This document shows, in pieces, positions 16,974 to 25,790 of a stretch of 64,000 nt of DNA; the first letter of the stretch is position 1, and every line of letters begins with the position of its first letter. The DNA is from Variovorax sp. Lineage in GTDB: Bacteria > Pseudomonadota > Gammaproteobacteria > Burkholderiales > Burkholderiaceae_C. The notes below the pieces were generated by a model. It ran no database searches. It was not told where the DNA came from and was given only the letters and a program-made list of their open reading frames with translations. The stretch lies in contig JAGIAI010000026.1 in assembly GCA_017744935.1 (NCBI GenBank), positions 55,237 through 119,236 on the forward strand. Reading direction: 5' to 3'. Position numbers and translations under genes: made by a program.

Positions 16974-17657
16974 ATGAAGAAGTTGTTGACCACGATGTTT
17001 GCCTTCACTGTCGCTTGCGTGACGGTCTCCGCCCAGGCACAGAAGATCACCGGCAACGCGGAGGCAGGCGCCAAGAAGGTCGCCATGTGCATGGGATGCC
17101 ACGGCATCATCGGGTACCAGGCCAGCTTTCCTGAAATCCACAAGGTCCCGATGATCGCGGGCCAGAGCGCTTCCTACATCATCTCTGCACTCACCCAGTA
17201 CAAGGGTGGTGAGCGCAAGCACCCCACGATGCACGCCATCGCGGACACCCTGAGCGAGCAGGATATGGCCGATCTGGCCGCCTACTACAGCCAGTTGGGC
17301 CTCAAGGAAGGCGACGCACCGCCGCCGGCCACCGCCGCCGCACCGAGCCCGCGCGTCGCCGACCTGATCGCGCGCGACAAGGACAACTCCTGCACCAAGT
17401 GCCACGGCGCCAACTTCAATACGCCGAACGACGGCTCGGTGCCAAAGCTTGCCGGTCAGCACGCCGACTATCTCTACGTCGCGCTGAAGTCGTACAAGGT
17501 CCAGAACCGCATGCAGATCGGTCGCTCGCACCCCGTCATGGGCAGCCAGGCGAAGAAGTTCACCAATGCCGAAATCAAGGAACTCACGAGCTACATCAGC
17601 TCGCTGCCGGGTGACCTGAAGACCGTGCCGGAATCGCGCTTCCACGAATCCAAGTAA
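16974..17657 (+). CDS. diheme cytochrome c4-type protein
   Basis: From the ATG at 16974 this is 227 residues. A signal peptide (MKKLLTTMFAFTVACVTVSAQA) is followed by two class I cytochrome c domains with haem motifs CMGCH (about residue 39) and CTKCH (about residue 139), plus distal methionine regions (KHPTMHAI, HPVMGSQA). It is a periplasmic electron carrier, probably donating to a terminal oxidase. A start at 16935 would place 13 extra polar residues before the signal peptide. An intrinsic terminator follows directly. Confidence 0.92.
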   Translation: MKKLLTTMFAFTVACVTVSAQAQKITGNAEAGAKKVAMCMGCHGIIGYQASFPEIHKVPMIAGQSASYIISALTQYKGGERKHPTMHAIADTLSEQDMADLAAYYSQLGLKEGDAPPPATAAAPSPRVADLIARDKDNSCTKCHGANFNTPNDGSVPKLAGQHADYLYVALKSYKVQNRMQIGRSHPVMGSQAKKFTNAEIKELTSYISSLPGDLKTVPESRFHESK

Positions 17658-17683
17658 GCACTGCGCATCGCTCCACCAGAACC

Positions 17684-17715
17684 AAAGCCCGCTTCGAGCG
17701 GGCTTTGTTATTTGG
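17684..17715 (+). terminator. intrinsic terminator after cytochrome c4
   Basis: A 10-base stem AAAGCCCGCT/AGCGGGCTTT closes a TCG loop and is followed by TGTTATTT. Because the stem begins with A-run and ends with T-run it may serve both strands, stopping the DUF1841 gene as well. Confidence 0.85.
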
Positions 17716-17730
17716 GGCGCATGGGGATGA

Positions 17731-18165
17731 CTAGTCTTTTGTCGCCCGGCGCTGGACGCAGGCCACGTAACCCTCGCCATCGGGTGGACGGCCGGCACGC
17801 TGGCTCTCCCACATCATCTGGCCGAGGCATTCCATGGCCTCGTGATGCGCATCCATCAGCGAATCGCGCCGCTTGGCCAGCAGTTCGACCGCCTGCCGGA
17901 TGCCGCGGGGTTGGTCGATGGAACATTGCTCGCTGATTGACAGGTGCATCGACAGATGCAGGAACGGGTTTGCGCGCCCGTCCTTGCCGTCGTAGATGCG
18001 CGCGACCGCTGCATCGGCATCTTCGAGGTCGGCGTGGTACTCGGGGTGCTCGTCGATCCAGCGGGCGGCGATGATCTCGAGCGCCTCCATCGGCTGGCCG
18101 CTTCGGCTCTTGGCAAAGACTTCGCAGAAGAAGCGACGGACTTCTTCCTGGGTGGGATTGAACAT
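17731..18165 (-). CDS. DUF1841 family protein
   Basis: This 144-residue soluble protein starts MFNPTQEEVRRFFCEVFAK and includes NPFLHLSMHLSISEQCSIDQPRGI, the conserved core of DUF1841, a beta/gammaproteobacterial family of unknown function. The length fits the family. It is transcribed toward the cytochrome terminator and away from the LysR gene. Confidence 0.85.
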   Translation of the reverse strand: MFNPTQEEVRRFFCEVFAKSRSGQPMEALEIIAARWIDEHPEYHADLEDADAAVARIYDGKDGRANPFLHLSMHLSISEQCSIDQPRGIRQAVELLAKRRDSLMDAHHEAMECLGQMMWESQRAGRPPDGEGYVACVQRRATKD

Positions 18166-18227
18166 GGACGGAGATTAGCACCGACCCTCACCCCGCATCG
18201 TGCGTTGCACGGCTACATTGCCAGCCC

Positions 18228-19175
18228 ATGGATCGCCTTGAAAACATCGAGACCTTCGTCCGCGTCGCGCAGACCCAGAGCTTCGCGGAAGCGGCGCGGC
18301 AGATGCGCGTGGCGAAGTCGGTGGTCACCACCCGCGTGAAGCAGCTCGAAGACCACGTTGGGGCGCCGCTCTTTCACCGAAGCACGCGCGTGGTGCGGCT
18401 CAGCGACGTGGGGCAGGCCTTCCTGCGCGATTGCACCGAGCTGGTCGGGCGAGCGAACGACATCATGGACCAGATGCGCGACGCCCGTGCCGGTCCGACC
18501 GGCACGCTGCGCATCCATGCGTTGACCGGCTTCGTGCTCGGCCACTTCGCGACCCTGCTGCGCGCGTTCCAGGTCAGCTTTCCGGACATCCACCTAGAAC
18601 TGATCGTGAGCGATGCGGTGGTCGACCCGGTCAAGGCTGGCGTCGATTGCGCGCTGCAGATCTTCCCGGCCGCTTCGACCGAACTCGTGTCGCGCCCGCT
18701 CTTTCCGGTGCGCCGTGTGTTCTGTGCCACGCCGGAGTACCTCCGATCGCATGGCGTGCCGGAAAGCCCGCGCGATCTGCACAAGCACACGCTCGGACTC
18801 TATTCGGGCTACCCGACGCGCGACCGCTGGACCTTCCACCACGGGGACGAGCAGGTCACGCTCTACATGAGCGCGGCATTGCTGACCAACAGCGTGCATC
18901 TGCTGCGCGAATACGCCATGGAGCACGCAGGCATCGTCTGCCTGCCCACGCTGGTGGCCGGCGATGCGATCCTGCGCGGCGATCTGCAGGTGGTGCTGGC
19001 CGAGCATCAGCTCTCATCGTTCTCGCTCAACGCGGTCTATGCGGGCACATCGCGCAATGCGTTCAAGCTGCGCCTCTTCATCGAGCACCTCACTGCGGCC
19101 TTTACGCGCGTGCCCCCCTGGGACGCGGCGATGATCGATCGCGGCCTGATTCCCGAAACGCTGATTGCGGACTAG
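18228..19175 (+). CDS. LysR-family transcriptional regulator
   Basis: This is 315 residues. The N-terminal winged helix (MDRLENIETFVRVAQTQSFAEAARQMRVAKSVVTTRVKQLE) is followed by a LysR substrate-binding domain of the type-2 periplasmic fold. It lies upstream of, and in the same direction as, the hydroquinone cluster starting at 19729, with one small membrane-protein gene between. LysR proteins control several known hydroquinone/p-nitrophenol clusters, so regulation of that cluster is a reasonable inference but not shown. No clear T-N11-A operator was identified. Confidence 0.9.
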   Translation: MDRLENIETFVRVAQTQSFAEAARQMRVAKSVVTTRVKQLEDHVGAPLFHRSTRVVRLSDVGQAFLRDCTELVGRANDIMDQMRDARAGPTGTLRIHALTGFVLGHFATLLRAFQVSFPDIHLELIVSDAVVDPVKAGVDCALQIFPAASTELVSRPLFPVRRVFCATPEYLRSHGVPESPRDLHKHTLGLYSGYPTRDRWTFHHGDEQVTLYMSAALLTNSVHLLREYAMEHAGIVCLPTLVAGDAILRGDLQVVLAEHQLSSFSLNAVYAGTSRNAFKLRLFIEHLTAAFTRVPPWDAAMIDRGLIPETLIAD

Positions 19176-19184
19176 ATTGCAGCC

Positions 19185-19553
19185 ATGAGCGACGCAGCTC
19201 CGCCACCGCCCGCACCAGAACCCGCACCCGCGCCTGCTGCAAGGCGGCCGCTGCCGGCCGGCTACCGCGAAGGGATCATCACCGCGGTCACGGTGATCAT
19301 CGGCTTCTCCCTCTCCTTCGTGCGCTACTGGGCCTTCGAAGCGCCGGGCGACTGGACCGTGCGCTCGGTCATCGCGCTCATCGCGCTGCTGATCCCGATC
19401 GCCGCGGAGATCTACACCCTCTACCGCGCGCTGCTCGTGGAGGACGACGACGAGGCCACCTACAAGGTCACCGTGAAGTGGTTCATCGGCTCGGTGTGCG
19501 GGATGCTGGTCTCGGTTTCGCTGGCGGCCATCGTTCTCTCCGGCCGACCCTGA
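19185..19553 (+). CDS. small membrane protein
   Basis: This is 122 residues. A Pro/Ala-rich cytoplasmic tail of about 25 residues precedes three predicted transmembrane segments (ITAVTVIIGFSLSFVRYW, VIALIALLIPIAAEIYTLY, FIGSVCGMLVSVSLAAIVL). No family name is certain. It is nine bases downstream of the LysR gene and thus probably co-transcribed. A weak hairpin without T-run (19567-19584) follows. Confidence 0.7.
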   Translation: MSDAAPPPPAPEPAPAPAARRPLPAGYREGIITAVTVIIGFSLSFVRYWAFEAPGDWTVRSVIALIALLIPIAAEIYTLYRALLVEDDDEATYKVTVKWFIGSVCGMLVSVSLAAIVLSGRP

Positions 19554-19728
19554 AGGCGGGGTACGGCGCCTCCTGTACGAGGCGGGATGCCCGGGTAAAC
19601 CCTGCCGATTGATCGGATTCGCCGAACAATGCGGCCCGCTTTTGGTCCCTACCGAAGGCAGGTTCCGTTTCCTAAAGTTCCATCACCGCAGCGAGATCGC
19701 TGCACCGTTGGCACCTGAGGAGACAAAC

Positions 19729-20238
19729 ATGACCGCTGCCTATCAGACCCGCTTCGGCTCGCTCAAGAGCTACGAAAAGGGCCACGTCGAACCCATCGCC
19801 GATGACGTCCGCCACTACGCGTTCTCGAACTGCTTCGACATCGCGAGCAAGAGCAAACCCTACGAAAAGGTGGTGTTCGGCCAGAACCAGATCTACGTGC
19901 TGGAAGCCCTGCGCGCCGAAGGCACCTCGCCCTGGTACACCAGCGCGCACGACGAGTTCGCACTGGTGATGGACGGCGATGTCGAGGTGCACCTGGTGAA
20001 GCTCGATGCGAGCCAGACCGTGCAGGACACCGAGAAGAACGGCGCCGTGCTCGTGAAGGGCGAGCCCAAGGGCCAGAAGATGGGCTGGATGAAGCTCTCG
20101 CGCGGCCACCAGGGCCTGCTGCCGAAGAACACTGCCTACCAGTTCCGCGTCGCGGGTGACCCGGGGGTGGTCGTTCTCCAGACTTGCAAAGGCGACCTCT
20201 CGGTAGAGAAGTGGGCCGACATCTGCCAGACGCACTGA
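19729..20238 (+). CDS. pnpC: hydroquinone 1,2-dioxygenase small subunit
   Basis: From the ATG at 19729 (CTGAGGAGA upstream) this is 169 residues. It is cupin-like, with sequence such as YTSAHDEFALVMDGDVEVHLVKL and a late RGHQGLLPKNTAYQFRV block, and matches in size and order the small subunit of the two-component Fe(II) hydroquinone dioxygenases (PnpC, HapC). The partner large subunit follows 24 bases downstream. Together they cleave hydroquinone between C1 and C2 to 4-hydroxymuconic semialdehyde. The assignment rests mainly on the partner's metal site and on gene order. Other names in use are hapC and hqdA. Confidence 0.85.
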   Translation: MTAAYQTRFGSLKSYEKGHVEPIADDVRHYAFSNCFDIASKSKPYEKVVFGQNQIYVLEALRAEGTSPWYTSAHDEFALVMDGDVEVHLVKLDASQTVQDTEKNGAVLVKGEPKGQKMGWMKLSRGHQGLLPKNTAYQFRVAGDPGVVVLQTCKGDLSVEKWADICQTH

Positions 20239-20262
20239 ACCATCGCATCGAGGAGTTTCACC

Positions 20263-21270
20263 ATGAACGCACCCGCTGAACTCGCCAAGGTCATCGCGTC
20301 CAAGCCGGACGCCACGCTCGGCTACAAGGATTTCACGCTCGGCAGCTTCGGCTTCCACCGCGACGAATACTTCGCCCACATCACCTGGAAGACCCGCGAC
20401 GGCCGGCCAATGAGCCACACGATGGATGTCGGCAACTACCTGCGCGCACTGATGCGCGACGTGGCCTGGGGCTTCTTCTACGGCTGGGTCAACTTCGACG
20501 ACGTGGTCGGCACCGTCAACCACTACCAGTCGGTGGACCTCTACGCCGGCAGCTACAACGGCACGATGAAGGAAGCCGGCATCGACCTGCTGGAAAACTT
20601 CCCGACCGCGCAGATCCGCTCGACCTTCGAGGCGATGCTCGACGACTGGACCAACCAGACCTTCGATCCCTTCGCGGCGCCGCAGGAAACCGGCACGCCC
20701 TACGGCCGCAAGAACGGCAACAACACCGCGAAGATCACCCGCGCCCGCGAACTCGCCACGCGCTGCGTCGGCCTCAAGGGTGATCTCGACCTGCGCAGCG
20801 ACGAGCGCGGCGCGCCGATCAATCGTGCCTTTGCCGATGTGCCGCAGGCCCAGCCCGAACTGCATCCGGAGCCGGGCTTCGAGAACGAAGTGCATGCCTT
20901 CAATCTGTTCGGCTTCCTGAGCCGGTCGCAGGTCACCTGGAACCCGAGCTTCACCTCGGTCGTGAAGTACAGCTTCATGTGCCCGACCACCGAGGAGCAC
21001 ATCCTGCCGATCATCCATGGCAACGACCGCGTCGAGTGGTTCTTCCAGATGACCGACGAGATCCACTGGGACTGCGGCGACAAGAACACCGGAAAGCCCA
21101 TGGCCCGCGTGATCATGAAAGCCGGCGACATGGCTGCGATGCCGGCCTACTGCCGCCATCAGGGCTTCAGCCCCAAGCGCTCGATGCTGCTGGTCTGGGA
21201 GAACGGATCGCCCAGCCTCGTCTACGAGATCCAGAAGGGCGAGAGCCCCGAGATCCCGGTCCAGTTCTAA
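20263..21270 (+). CDS. pnpD: hydroquinone 1,2-dioxygenase large (catalytic) subunit
   Basis: This is 335 residues, preceded by GAGGAG. The segment HGNDRVE (His252, Asn254, Glu258) together with His299 in YCRHQGF reproduces the spacing H-x-N-x3-E-x40-H that I recall for the iron ligands of PnpD, the catalytic subunit of a p-nitrophenol-pathway hydroquinone dioxygenase. The enzyme is a ring-cleaving Fe(II) dioxygenase distinct from intradiol and classic extradiol families. Its position after the small subunit and before HMSA dehydrogenase and maleylacetate reductase genes confirms the pathway. Confidence in the substrate is high but untested. Confidence 0.9.
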   Translation: MNAPAELAKVIASKPDATLGYKDFTLGSFGFHRDEYFAHITWKTRDGRPMSHTMDVGNYLRALMRDVAWGFFYGWVNFDDVVGTVNHYQSVDLYAGSYNGTMKEAGIDLLENFPTAQIRSTFEAMLDDWTNQTFDPFAAPQETGTPYGRKNGNNTAKITRARELATRCVGLKGDLDLRSDERGAPINRAFADVPQAQPELHPEPGFENEVHAFNLFGFLSRSQVTWNPSFTSVVKYSFMCPTTEEHILPIIHGNDRVEWFFQMTDEIHWDCGDKNTGKPMARVIMKAGDMAAMPAYCRHQGFSPKRSMLLVWENGSPSLVYEIQKGESPEIPVQF

Positions 21271-21401
21271 CGACGGATGCGAACGCCGCGCCGGGTTCGC
21301 GCGGTCGCCTCTGCGAAAGACCGAACACGGCAGCCGCGTCCGGCCGCATGCCGGAGGGCCGTCACGTCAGTCGAAGTCGTCAGCGAAGAAGGAGACACAC
21401 C

Positions 21402-21872
21402 ATGGCACTCACACGTCAGACCATGACCGACGAGCAGCGCAAGTCGGTGGCCCTCGAATACCTCAAGGCCTATGACAACGGCGGCGTCACATCCGACGGG
21501 GGATCGATCCTCGATCTGTTCGCGGACGACGCGCAGGTGTACTTCCCCAAATGGGGACTTGCGAACGGCAAGGAACAGATCGGCAAGCTGTTCGGCGAAG
21601 TCGGCAGCCGCGGCAAGTCCATCCGGCACGACTACGCGGGCTTCAACTGGATCATGACCCACACCGATCTCTTCGCCTGCGAAGGCACGAGCTACGGCGA
21701 GCACGCGGATGGCCCCTGGCGCGCCGGCGTGCCCGAGTGGGGCGCCGGCCGCTGGTGCGATGTGTTCGAAGTGCGCGACTGGCTGATCCAGCGCTGCTTC
21801 ATCTATCTCGACCCCGACTACGCAGGCAAGGACACGCAACGCTACCCCTGGCTTGCCGGCAAGACCGAATGA
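21402..21872 (+). CDS. SnoaL/NTF2-like protein in hydroquinone operon
   Basis: This is 156 residues with an NTF2-like cone fold pattern: EYLKAYDNGGVTSDGGSILDLFADDAQVYFPKWGLANGKEQI, then FACEGTSYGEHADG and a terminal strand RCFIYLDPDYAGKD. It is preceded by AAGGAGA and overlaps the next start (ATGA), so translation is coupled to the dehydrogenase. NTF2-like proteins can be isomerases, hydratases or binding proteins. I do not know a counterpart in the described pnp or hap clusters. A role in handling the semialdehyde is only a guess. Confidence 0.75.
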   Translation: MALTRQTMTDEQRKSVALEYLKAYDNGGVTSDGGSILDLFADDAQVYFPKWGLANGKEQIGKLFGEVGSRGKSIRHDYAGFNWIMTHTDLFACEGTSYGEHADGPWRAGVPEWGAGRWCDVFEVRDWLIQRCFIYLDPDYAGKDTQRYPWLAGKTE

Positions 21873-23392
21873 AACCTGACGCCATGAACCTCGCAAACAT
21901 CCAGAAGGCCGCGGGCCTGAATACGCCCATCCGCCACCAGCTCTTCATCGACGGCCGCTTCGTCGATGCCGAATCGGGCGAAACGCTCGCCACGCTGAAC
22001 CCGCACGACAACTCGACCATCGCGCAGGTCGCACTCGCCGGCAAGGCCGACGTCGACAAGGCGGTGGCTGCGGCGAAGCGCGCCTTCCCGGCATGGAGCC
22101 GCATGGCGGCGGCGGACCGTGGGCGCATCCTGCTGAAGCTGGCCGACCTCATCGAAGCCAATGCCGAAGACCTCGCGCGGCTCGAATCGCTCGACACGGG
22201 CCATCCGGTGCGCGATTCGCGCAAGCTGGATGTGCCGCGCACGGCAGCGTGCTTCCGTTACTTCGGCGGGATGGCCGACAAGTTCCAGGGCGAGACAATT
22301 CCGGTCGAGGCCGGTTTCCTCAACTACACGCTGCGCGAGCCGGTGGGCATCGTCGGGCAGGTGGTGCCGTGGAACTTCCCGCTGATGTTCACGAGCTGGA
22401 AGATGGGCCCCGCGCTTGCGGCCGGCAATTGCATCGTGATGAAGCCGGCCGAGATCACGCCGCTCACCTCGCTGCGGATCGTCGAGCTGATGTCCGAAGC
22501 CGGCATGCCGGATGGCGTAGTCAACATGGTGCCGGGCCTGGGCCACGTCGTGGGCCAATACATCGCGGAGCACCCCGAGATCGCGAAGATCGCCTTCACC
22601 GGCAGCACCGCGACCGGCAAGCGCGTGGTGCAGGCAAGCGCGGGCAATCTCAAGAAGGTGCAGCTCGAACTCGGCGGCAAGGGGCCGAACATCGTGTTCG
22701 AGGATGCCTTCCTGCCCGCCGCGGTCAACGGCAGCGCATGGGCCATCTTCCACAACCAGGGGCAGGCCTGCATCGCGGGATCGCGCCTGATGCTGCACGA
22801 GAAGATCGCCGACGCGTTTCTCGACAAGTTCCTGCCGCTCGCGAAGTCGATCCGCCTCGGCAATCCGCTCGATGACGCGACCGAGATGGGGCCGCTGACC
22901 AGTGCACTTCACCAGGAACGCGTGCTGAGCTACGTCGAAGTCGCGAAGGGCGACGGCGGTGAAGTGCTCGCCGGCGGCAAGGCGCCGGGCGGCGAGCTGC
23001 AACGCGGTTGCTATGTGGAGCCAACCATCGTGCGCGCGAAGTCGTATCGGGACCGCGTGGCGCAGGAAGAAGTCTTCGGCCCCTTCGTCACCGTGCTGAC
23101 CTTCAAGAACGACGAGGAGGCAATGCAGATCGCCAACGGCACCGACTACGGCCTGGGCAGTGGCCTGTGGACCGCCAACCTGCCGCGGGCCCATCGCTTC
23201 GCACGCGATCTGCATGCCGGCATGGTGTGGATCAACAGCTACAAGCGCGTGAACCCCGGCTCGCCTTTCGGCGGCGTCGGCCAGAGCGGCTACGGGCGCG
23301 AGATGGGTTTCGATGCGATGCGCGAATACACGCAGGTGAAGAGCGTTTGGGTGAACATCGACGCACAGATTCCACCCCACTTCGTTCGTTGA
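21869..23392 (+). CDS. pnpE: 4-hydroxymuconic semialdehyde dehydrogenase (ALDH family)
   Basis: From the ATG at 21869 this is 507 residues, an aldehyde dehydrogenase with the catalytic Glu in LELGGKGPN, the Cys in NQGQACIAGSR and the NAD-binding FTGSTATGKRV. In hydroquinone clusters the ALDH at this position oxidises 4-hydroxymuconic semialdehyde to maleylacetate; gene order (dioxygenase, ALDH, maleylacetate reductase) supports that here. It could be a general ALDH by sequence alone. The upstream frame to 21551 is antisense-like noise across the NTF2 gene. Confidence 0.85.
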   Translation: MKPDAMNLANIQKAAGLNTPIRHQLFIDGRFVDAESGETLATLNPHDNSTIAQVALAGKADVDKAVAAAKRAFPAWSRMAAADRGRILLKLADLIEANAEDLARLESLDTGHPVRDSRKLDVPRTAACFRYFGGMADKFQGETIPVEAGFLNYTLREPVGIVGQVVPWNFPLMFTSWKMGPALAAGNCIVMKPAEITPLTSLRIVELMSEAGMPDGVVNMVPGLGHVVGQYIAEHPEIAKIAFTGSTATGKRVVQASAGNLKKVQLELGGKGPNIVFEDAFLPAAVNGSAWAIFHNQGQACIAGSRLMLHEKIADAFLDKFLPLAKSIRLGNPLDDATEMGPLTSALHQERVLSYVEVAKGDGGEVLAGGKAPGGELQRGCYVEPTIVRAKSYRDRVAQEEVFGPFVTVLTFKNDEEAMQIANGTDYGLGSGLWTANLPRAHRFARDLHAGMVWINSYKRVNPGSPFGGVGQSGYGREMGFDAMREYTQVKSVWVNIDAQIPPHFVR

Positions 23393-23401
23393 AGGAAATT
23401 C

Positions 23402-24469
23402 ATGCGCGACTTCGTCTACACCAGCCATCCGCAACGCGTCGTCTTCGGCGCGGGCTCGCTGCGCCATCTCTCCCGGGAAATCGATGCGCTGGGCGCGAAG
23501 CGCGCGCTCGTGCTTTCGACGCCCGAGCAGCGCGGGCAGGCCGAGCGCGTGGCCGACATGCTGGGCGCGCATGCGGCAGGTGTTTTCGATCGCGCGGTGA
23601 TGCATGTTCCGATCGAGACGGCGCGTGAAGCGCGCGAGGTCGCAAGAAAGCTCGGCGCGGATTGCGCGGTGGCCATCGGCGGTGGCTCGACCACCGGCCT
23701 TGGCAAGGCGATCGCGCTCGAGTCGGGCCTGCCGATCCTCGCGATTCCGACCACCTACGCGGGCAGTGAGATGACGCCGATCTACGGCCTCACCGAAGCC
23801 GGCCTCAAGAAGACCGGCAAGGACCCGCGCGTGCTGCCGCGCACCGTGATCTACGACCCCGAGCTTTCGCGTACGTTGCCGGTGGGCCTGAGCGTGACCA
23901 GCGGCATCAACGCGATTGCGCATTCAGCCGAAGGGCTTTACGCGCAGGACAGCAACCCGGTGATGGACCTGATGGCGCAGGAAGGCATCGCCGCGATCGC
24001 ACGCGCGCTGCCCGCGATCCGGAAGCAGCCCGATGACATCGAGGCGCGCTCCGATGCGCTCTACGGTGCCTGGCTTTGCGGCACGGTGCTCGGCAGTGTC
24101 GGCATGGCGCTGCATCACAAGCTCTGTCACACGCTCGGCGGCAGCTTCAACCTGCCGCATGCCGAAGTGCATACCGTGGTTCTTCCGCATGCGATTGCAT
24201 TCAACGCCGAAGCCGCGCCGCGCGCGATGGAACGCATCGCCAAGGCACTTGGCGCGGCATCCGCGCCCGCAGGCCTGCAGGCGCTAGCGCGCGACAACGG
24301 CGCACCCGTTGCCCTCAAGGACATCGGCATGAAGGCCGAGGACCTCGACCGTGCCGCCGACATTGCCGTGAGCAACCCCTACTGGAATCCGCGGCCCTTC
24401 GGGCCCGCCGAGCGCGATGCGGTCCGGGCGCTGCTGCAGCGCGCCTTCGACGGCGATCCGCCGCGCTGA
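23402..24469 (+). CDS. pnpF: maleylacetate reductase
   Basis: This is 355 residues and starts ten bases after the dehydrogenase. It belongs to the iron-containing alcohol dehydrogenase superfamily, maleylacetate reductase branch: MRDFVYTSHPQRVVFGAGSL, the nucleotide-binding AIGGGSTTGLGKA, IPTTYAGSEMT, and the His-rich block HHKLCHTLGGSFNLPHAEVHT. It reduces maleylacetate to 3-oxoadipate with NAD(P)H. This is the common node for the hydroquinone branch and the hydroxyquinol branch (dioxygenase at 31775-32641). Confidence 0.93.
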   Translation: MRDFVYTSHPQRVVFGAGSLRHLSREIDALGAKRALVLSTPEQRGQAERVADMLGAHAAGVFDRAVMHVPIETAREAREVARKLGADCAVAIGGGSTTGLGKAIALESGLPILAIPTTYAGSEMTPIYGLTEAGLKKTGKDPRVLPRTVIYDPELSRTLPVGLSVTSGINAIAHSAEGLYAQDSNPVMDLMAQEGIAAIARALPAIRKQPDDIEARSDALYGAWLCGTVLGSVGMALHHKLCHTLGGSFNLPHAEVHTVVLPHAIAFNAEAAPRAMERIAKALGAASAPAGLQALARDNGAPVALKDIGMKAEDLDRAADIAVSNPYWNPRPFGPAERDAVRALLQRAFDGDPPR

Positions 24470-24520
24470 ACCCCCGCGATTTTTTGTGCAGGAAGAGAAA
24501 GAACAGAAAAGGAGACGACC

Positions 24521-25780
24521 ATGACATTGAATCGCAGACAGTTCACCCAGGCCGCAGCCGCGCTGGCCGCCACCAGTGCCGTGCCGCATGCGTTTGCCGC
24601 GGACACGATCAAGATCGGCTACGTGTCGCCGCAGACCGGGCCGCTCGCGCCCTTCGGCGAGGCCGACAAGTGGGTCATCGACCAGATGAAGGCCGCGTTC
24701 AAGGACGGCATCCCGATCGGCGGCAAGAAGTACGCCGTGCAGATCGTGCTCAAGGACAGCCAGTCCAATCCGAACCGCGCGGGCGAGGTGGCGAACGATC
24801 TCATCCTCAAGGACAAGGTCGCACTGGTGCTCACGGCCGGCACGCCCGAGACGGCCAATCCGGTGAGCGATGCCTGTGAGTTGAACGAATTGCCGTGCAT
24901 CTCCAGCGTAGTGCCGTGGCAGCCGTGGTTCTTCGGCCGCAAGGGCGATCCGGCGAAGGGATTCAACTGGACGTACCACCTCTTCTGGGGGCTGGAGGAC
25001 GTCATCGCGAACTTCACCAATGGCTGGAAGACGGTGCCGACCAACAAGAAGGTCGGTGGCCTGTTCCCGAACGATGGTGACGGCAATGCCTGGGGCGACA
25101 AGGAACTGGGCTTCCCGAAGCCGCTCTCGCAAATGGGCTTCACGCTCATCGATCCGGGCCGCTTCCAGAACGGCACGCAGGACTTCAGCGCGCAGATCGC
25201 GGCCTTCAAGAGCGGCGGCGTGGAGATCGTCACCGGCGTGGTGATCCCGCCCGATGCGAAGACCTTCCTCACGCAGGCCAGGCAGCAGGGCTTCCGGCCG
25301 AAGATCATCACGCTCGGCAAGGCGCTGCTCTTCCCGGGCGCGATCGAGGCGCTCGGCGACTTGGGCGATGGGCTTTCGACCGAGGTGTGGTGGAGCCCGT
25401 CGCATCCATTCACTTCGAGCCTGACGAAGCAGAGCGCGAAGTCGCTTTCCGAGGCCTACGAGGCCGGCACGAAGAAGCAGTGGACGCAGCCGATCGGCTT
25501 CGCGCATGCGCTGTTCGAGGTGGCGTCCGATGCGCTCACTCGCGCCAAGTCGTCGAAGGCGGCGGACGTGCGCGACGCGGTGGCCGCGACTTCACTCTCG
25601 ACCGTGGTCGGCCCGGTGAAGTGGGGCGGGCAGGGCCCGTTCAAGAACGTGAGCAAGACGCCGCTGGTGCTTGGGCAATGGGGCAAGGGCAAGAAGTTCA
25701 AGTACGAACTGACCATCGTCAGCAACGAGGCCGCGCCCAACATTCCGACCGGCGGCACGCTCCGGCCAATGCCTGCTTGA
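24521..25780 (+). CDS. livK: HAAT-type ABC transporter substrate-binding protein
   Basis: This is 419 residues after AAAAGGAGA. The leader (NRRQFTQAAAALAATSAVPHAFA) resembles a twin-arginine signal. The mature part is a type-1 periplasmic binding fold of the Leu/Ile/Val-binding class (IKIGYVSPQTGPLAPFGEADKW). Related proteins bind aromatic acids as well as amino acids. It is the first of the transporter genes that continue the hydroquinone operon, so an aromatic ligand is inferred. Confidence 0.88.
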   Translation: MTLNRRQFTQAAAALAATSAVPHAFAADTIKIGYVSPQTGPLAPFGEADKWVIDQMKAAFKDGIPIGGKKYAVQIVLKDSQSNPNRAGEVANDLILKDKVALVLTAGTPETANPVSDACELNELPCISSVVPWQPWFFGRKGDPAKGFNWTYHLFWGLEDVIANFTNGWKTVPTNKKVGGLFPNDGDGNAWGDKELGFPKPLSQMGFTLIDPGRFQNGTQDFSAQIAAFKSGGVEIVTGVVIPPDAKTFLTQARQQGFRPKIITLGKALLFPGAIEALGDLGDGLSTEVWWSPSHPFTSSLTKQSAKSLSEAYEAGTKKQWTQPIGFAHALFEVASDALTRAKSSKAADVRDAVAATSLSTVVGPVKWGGQGPFKNVSKTPLVLGQWGKGKKFKYELTIVSNEAAPNIPTGGTLRPMPA

Positions 25781-25790
25781 GAGCCCAGCG

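Noticed and set aside
19567..19584. Terminator after the small membrane protein
   Set aside because: The hairpin CGCCTC/GAGGCG is short and lacks a following T-run, so it is only mentioned.
21842..23923. 693-codon leftward frame opposite pnpE/pnpF
   Set aside because: It is a shadow of the aldehyde dehydrogenase and reductase genes.
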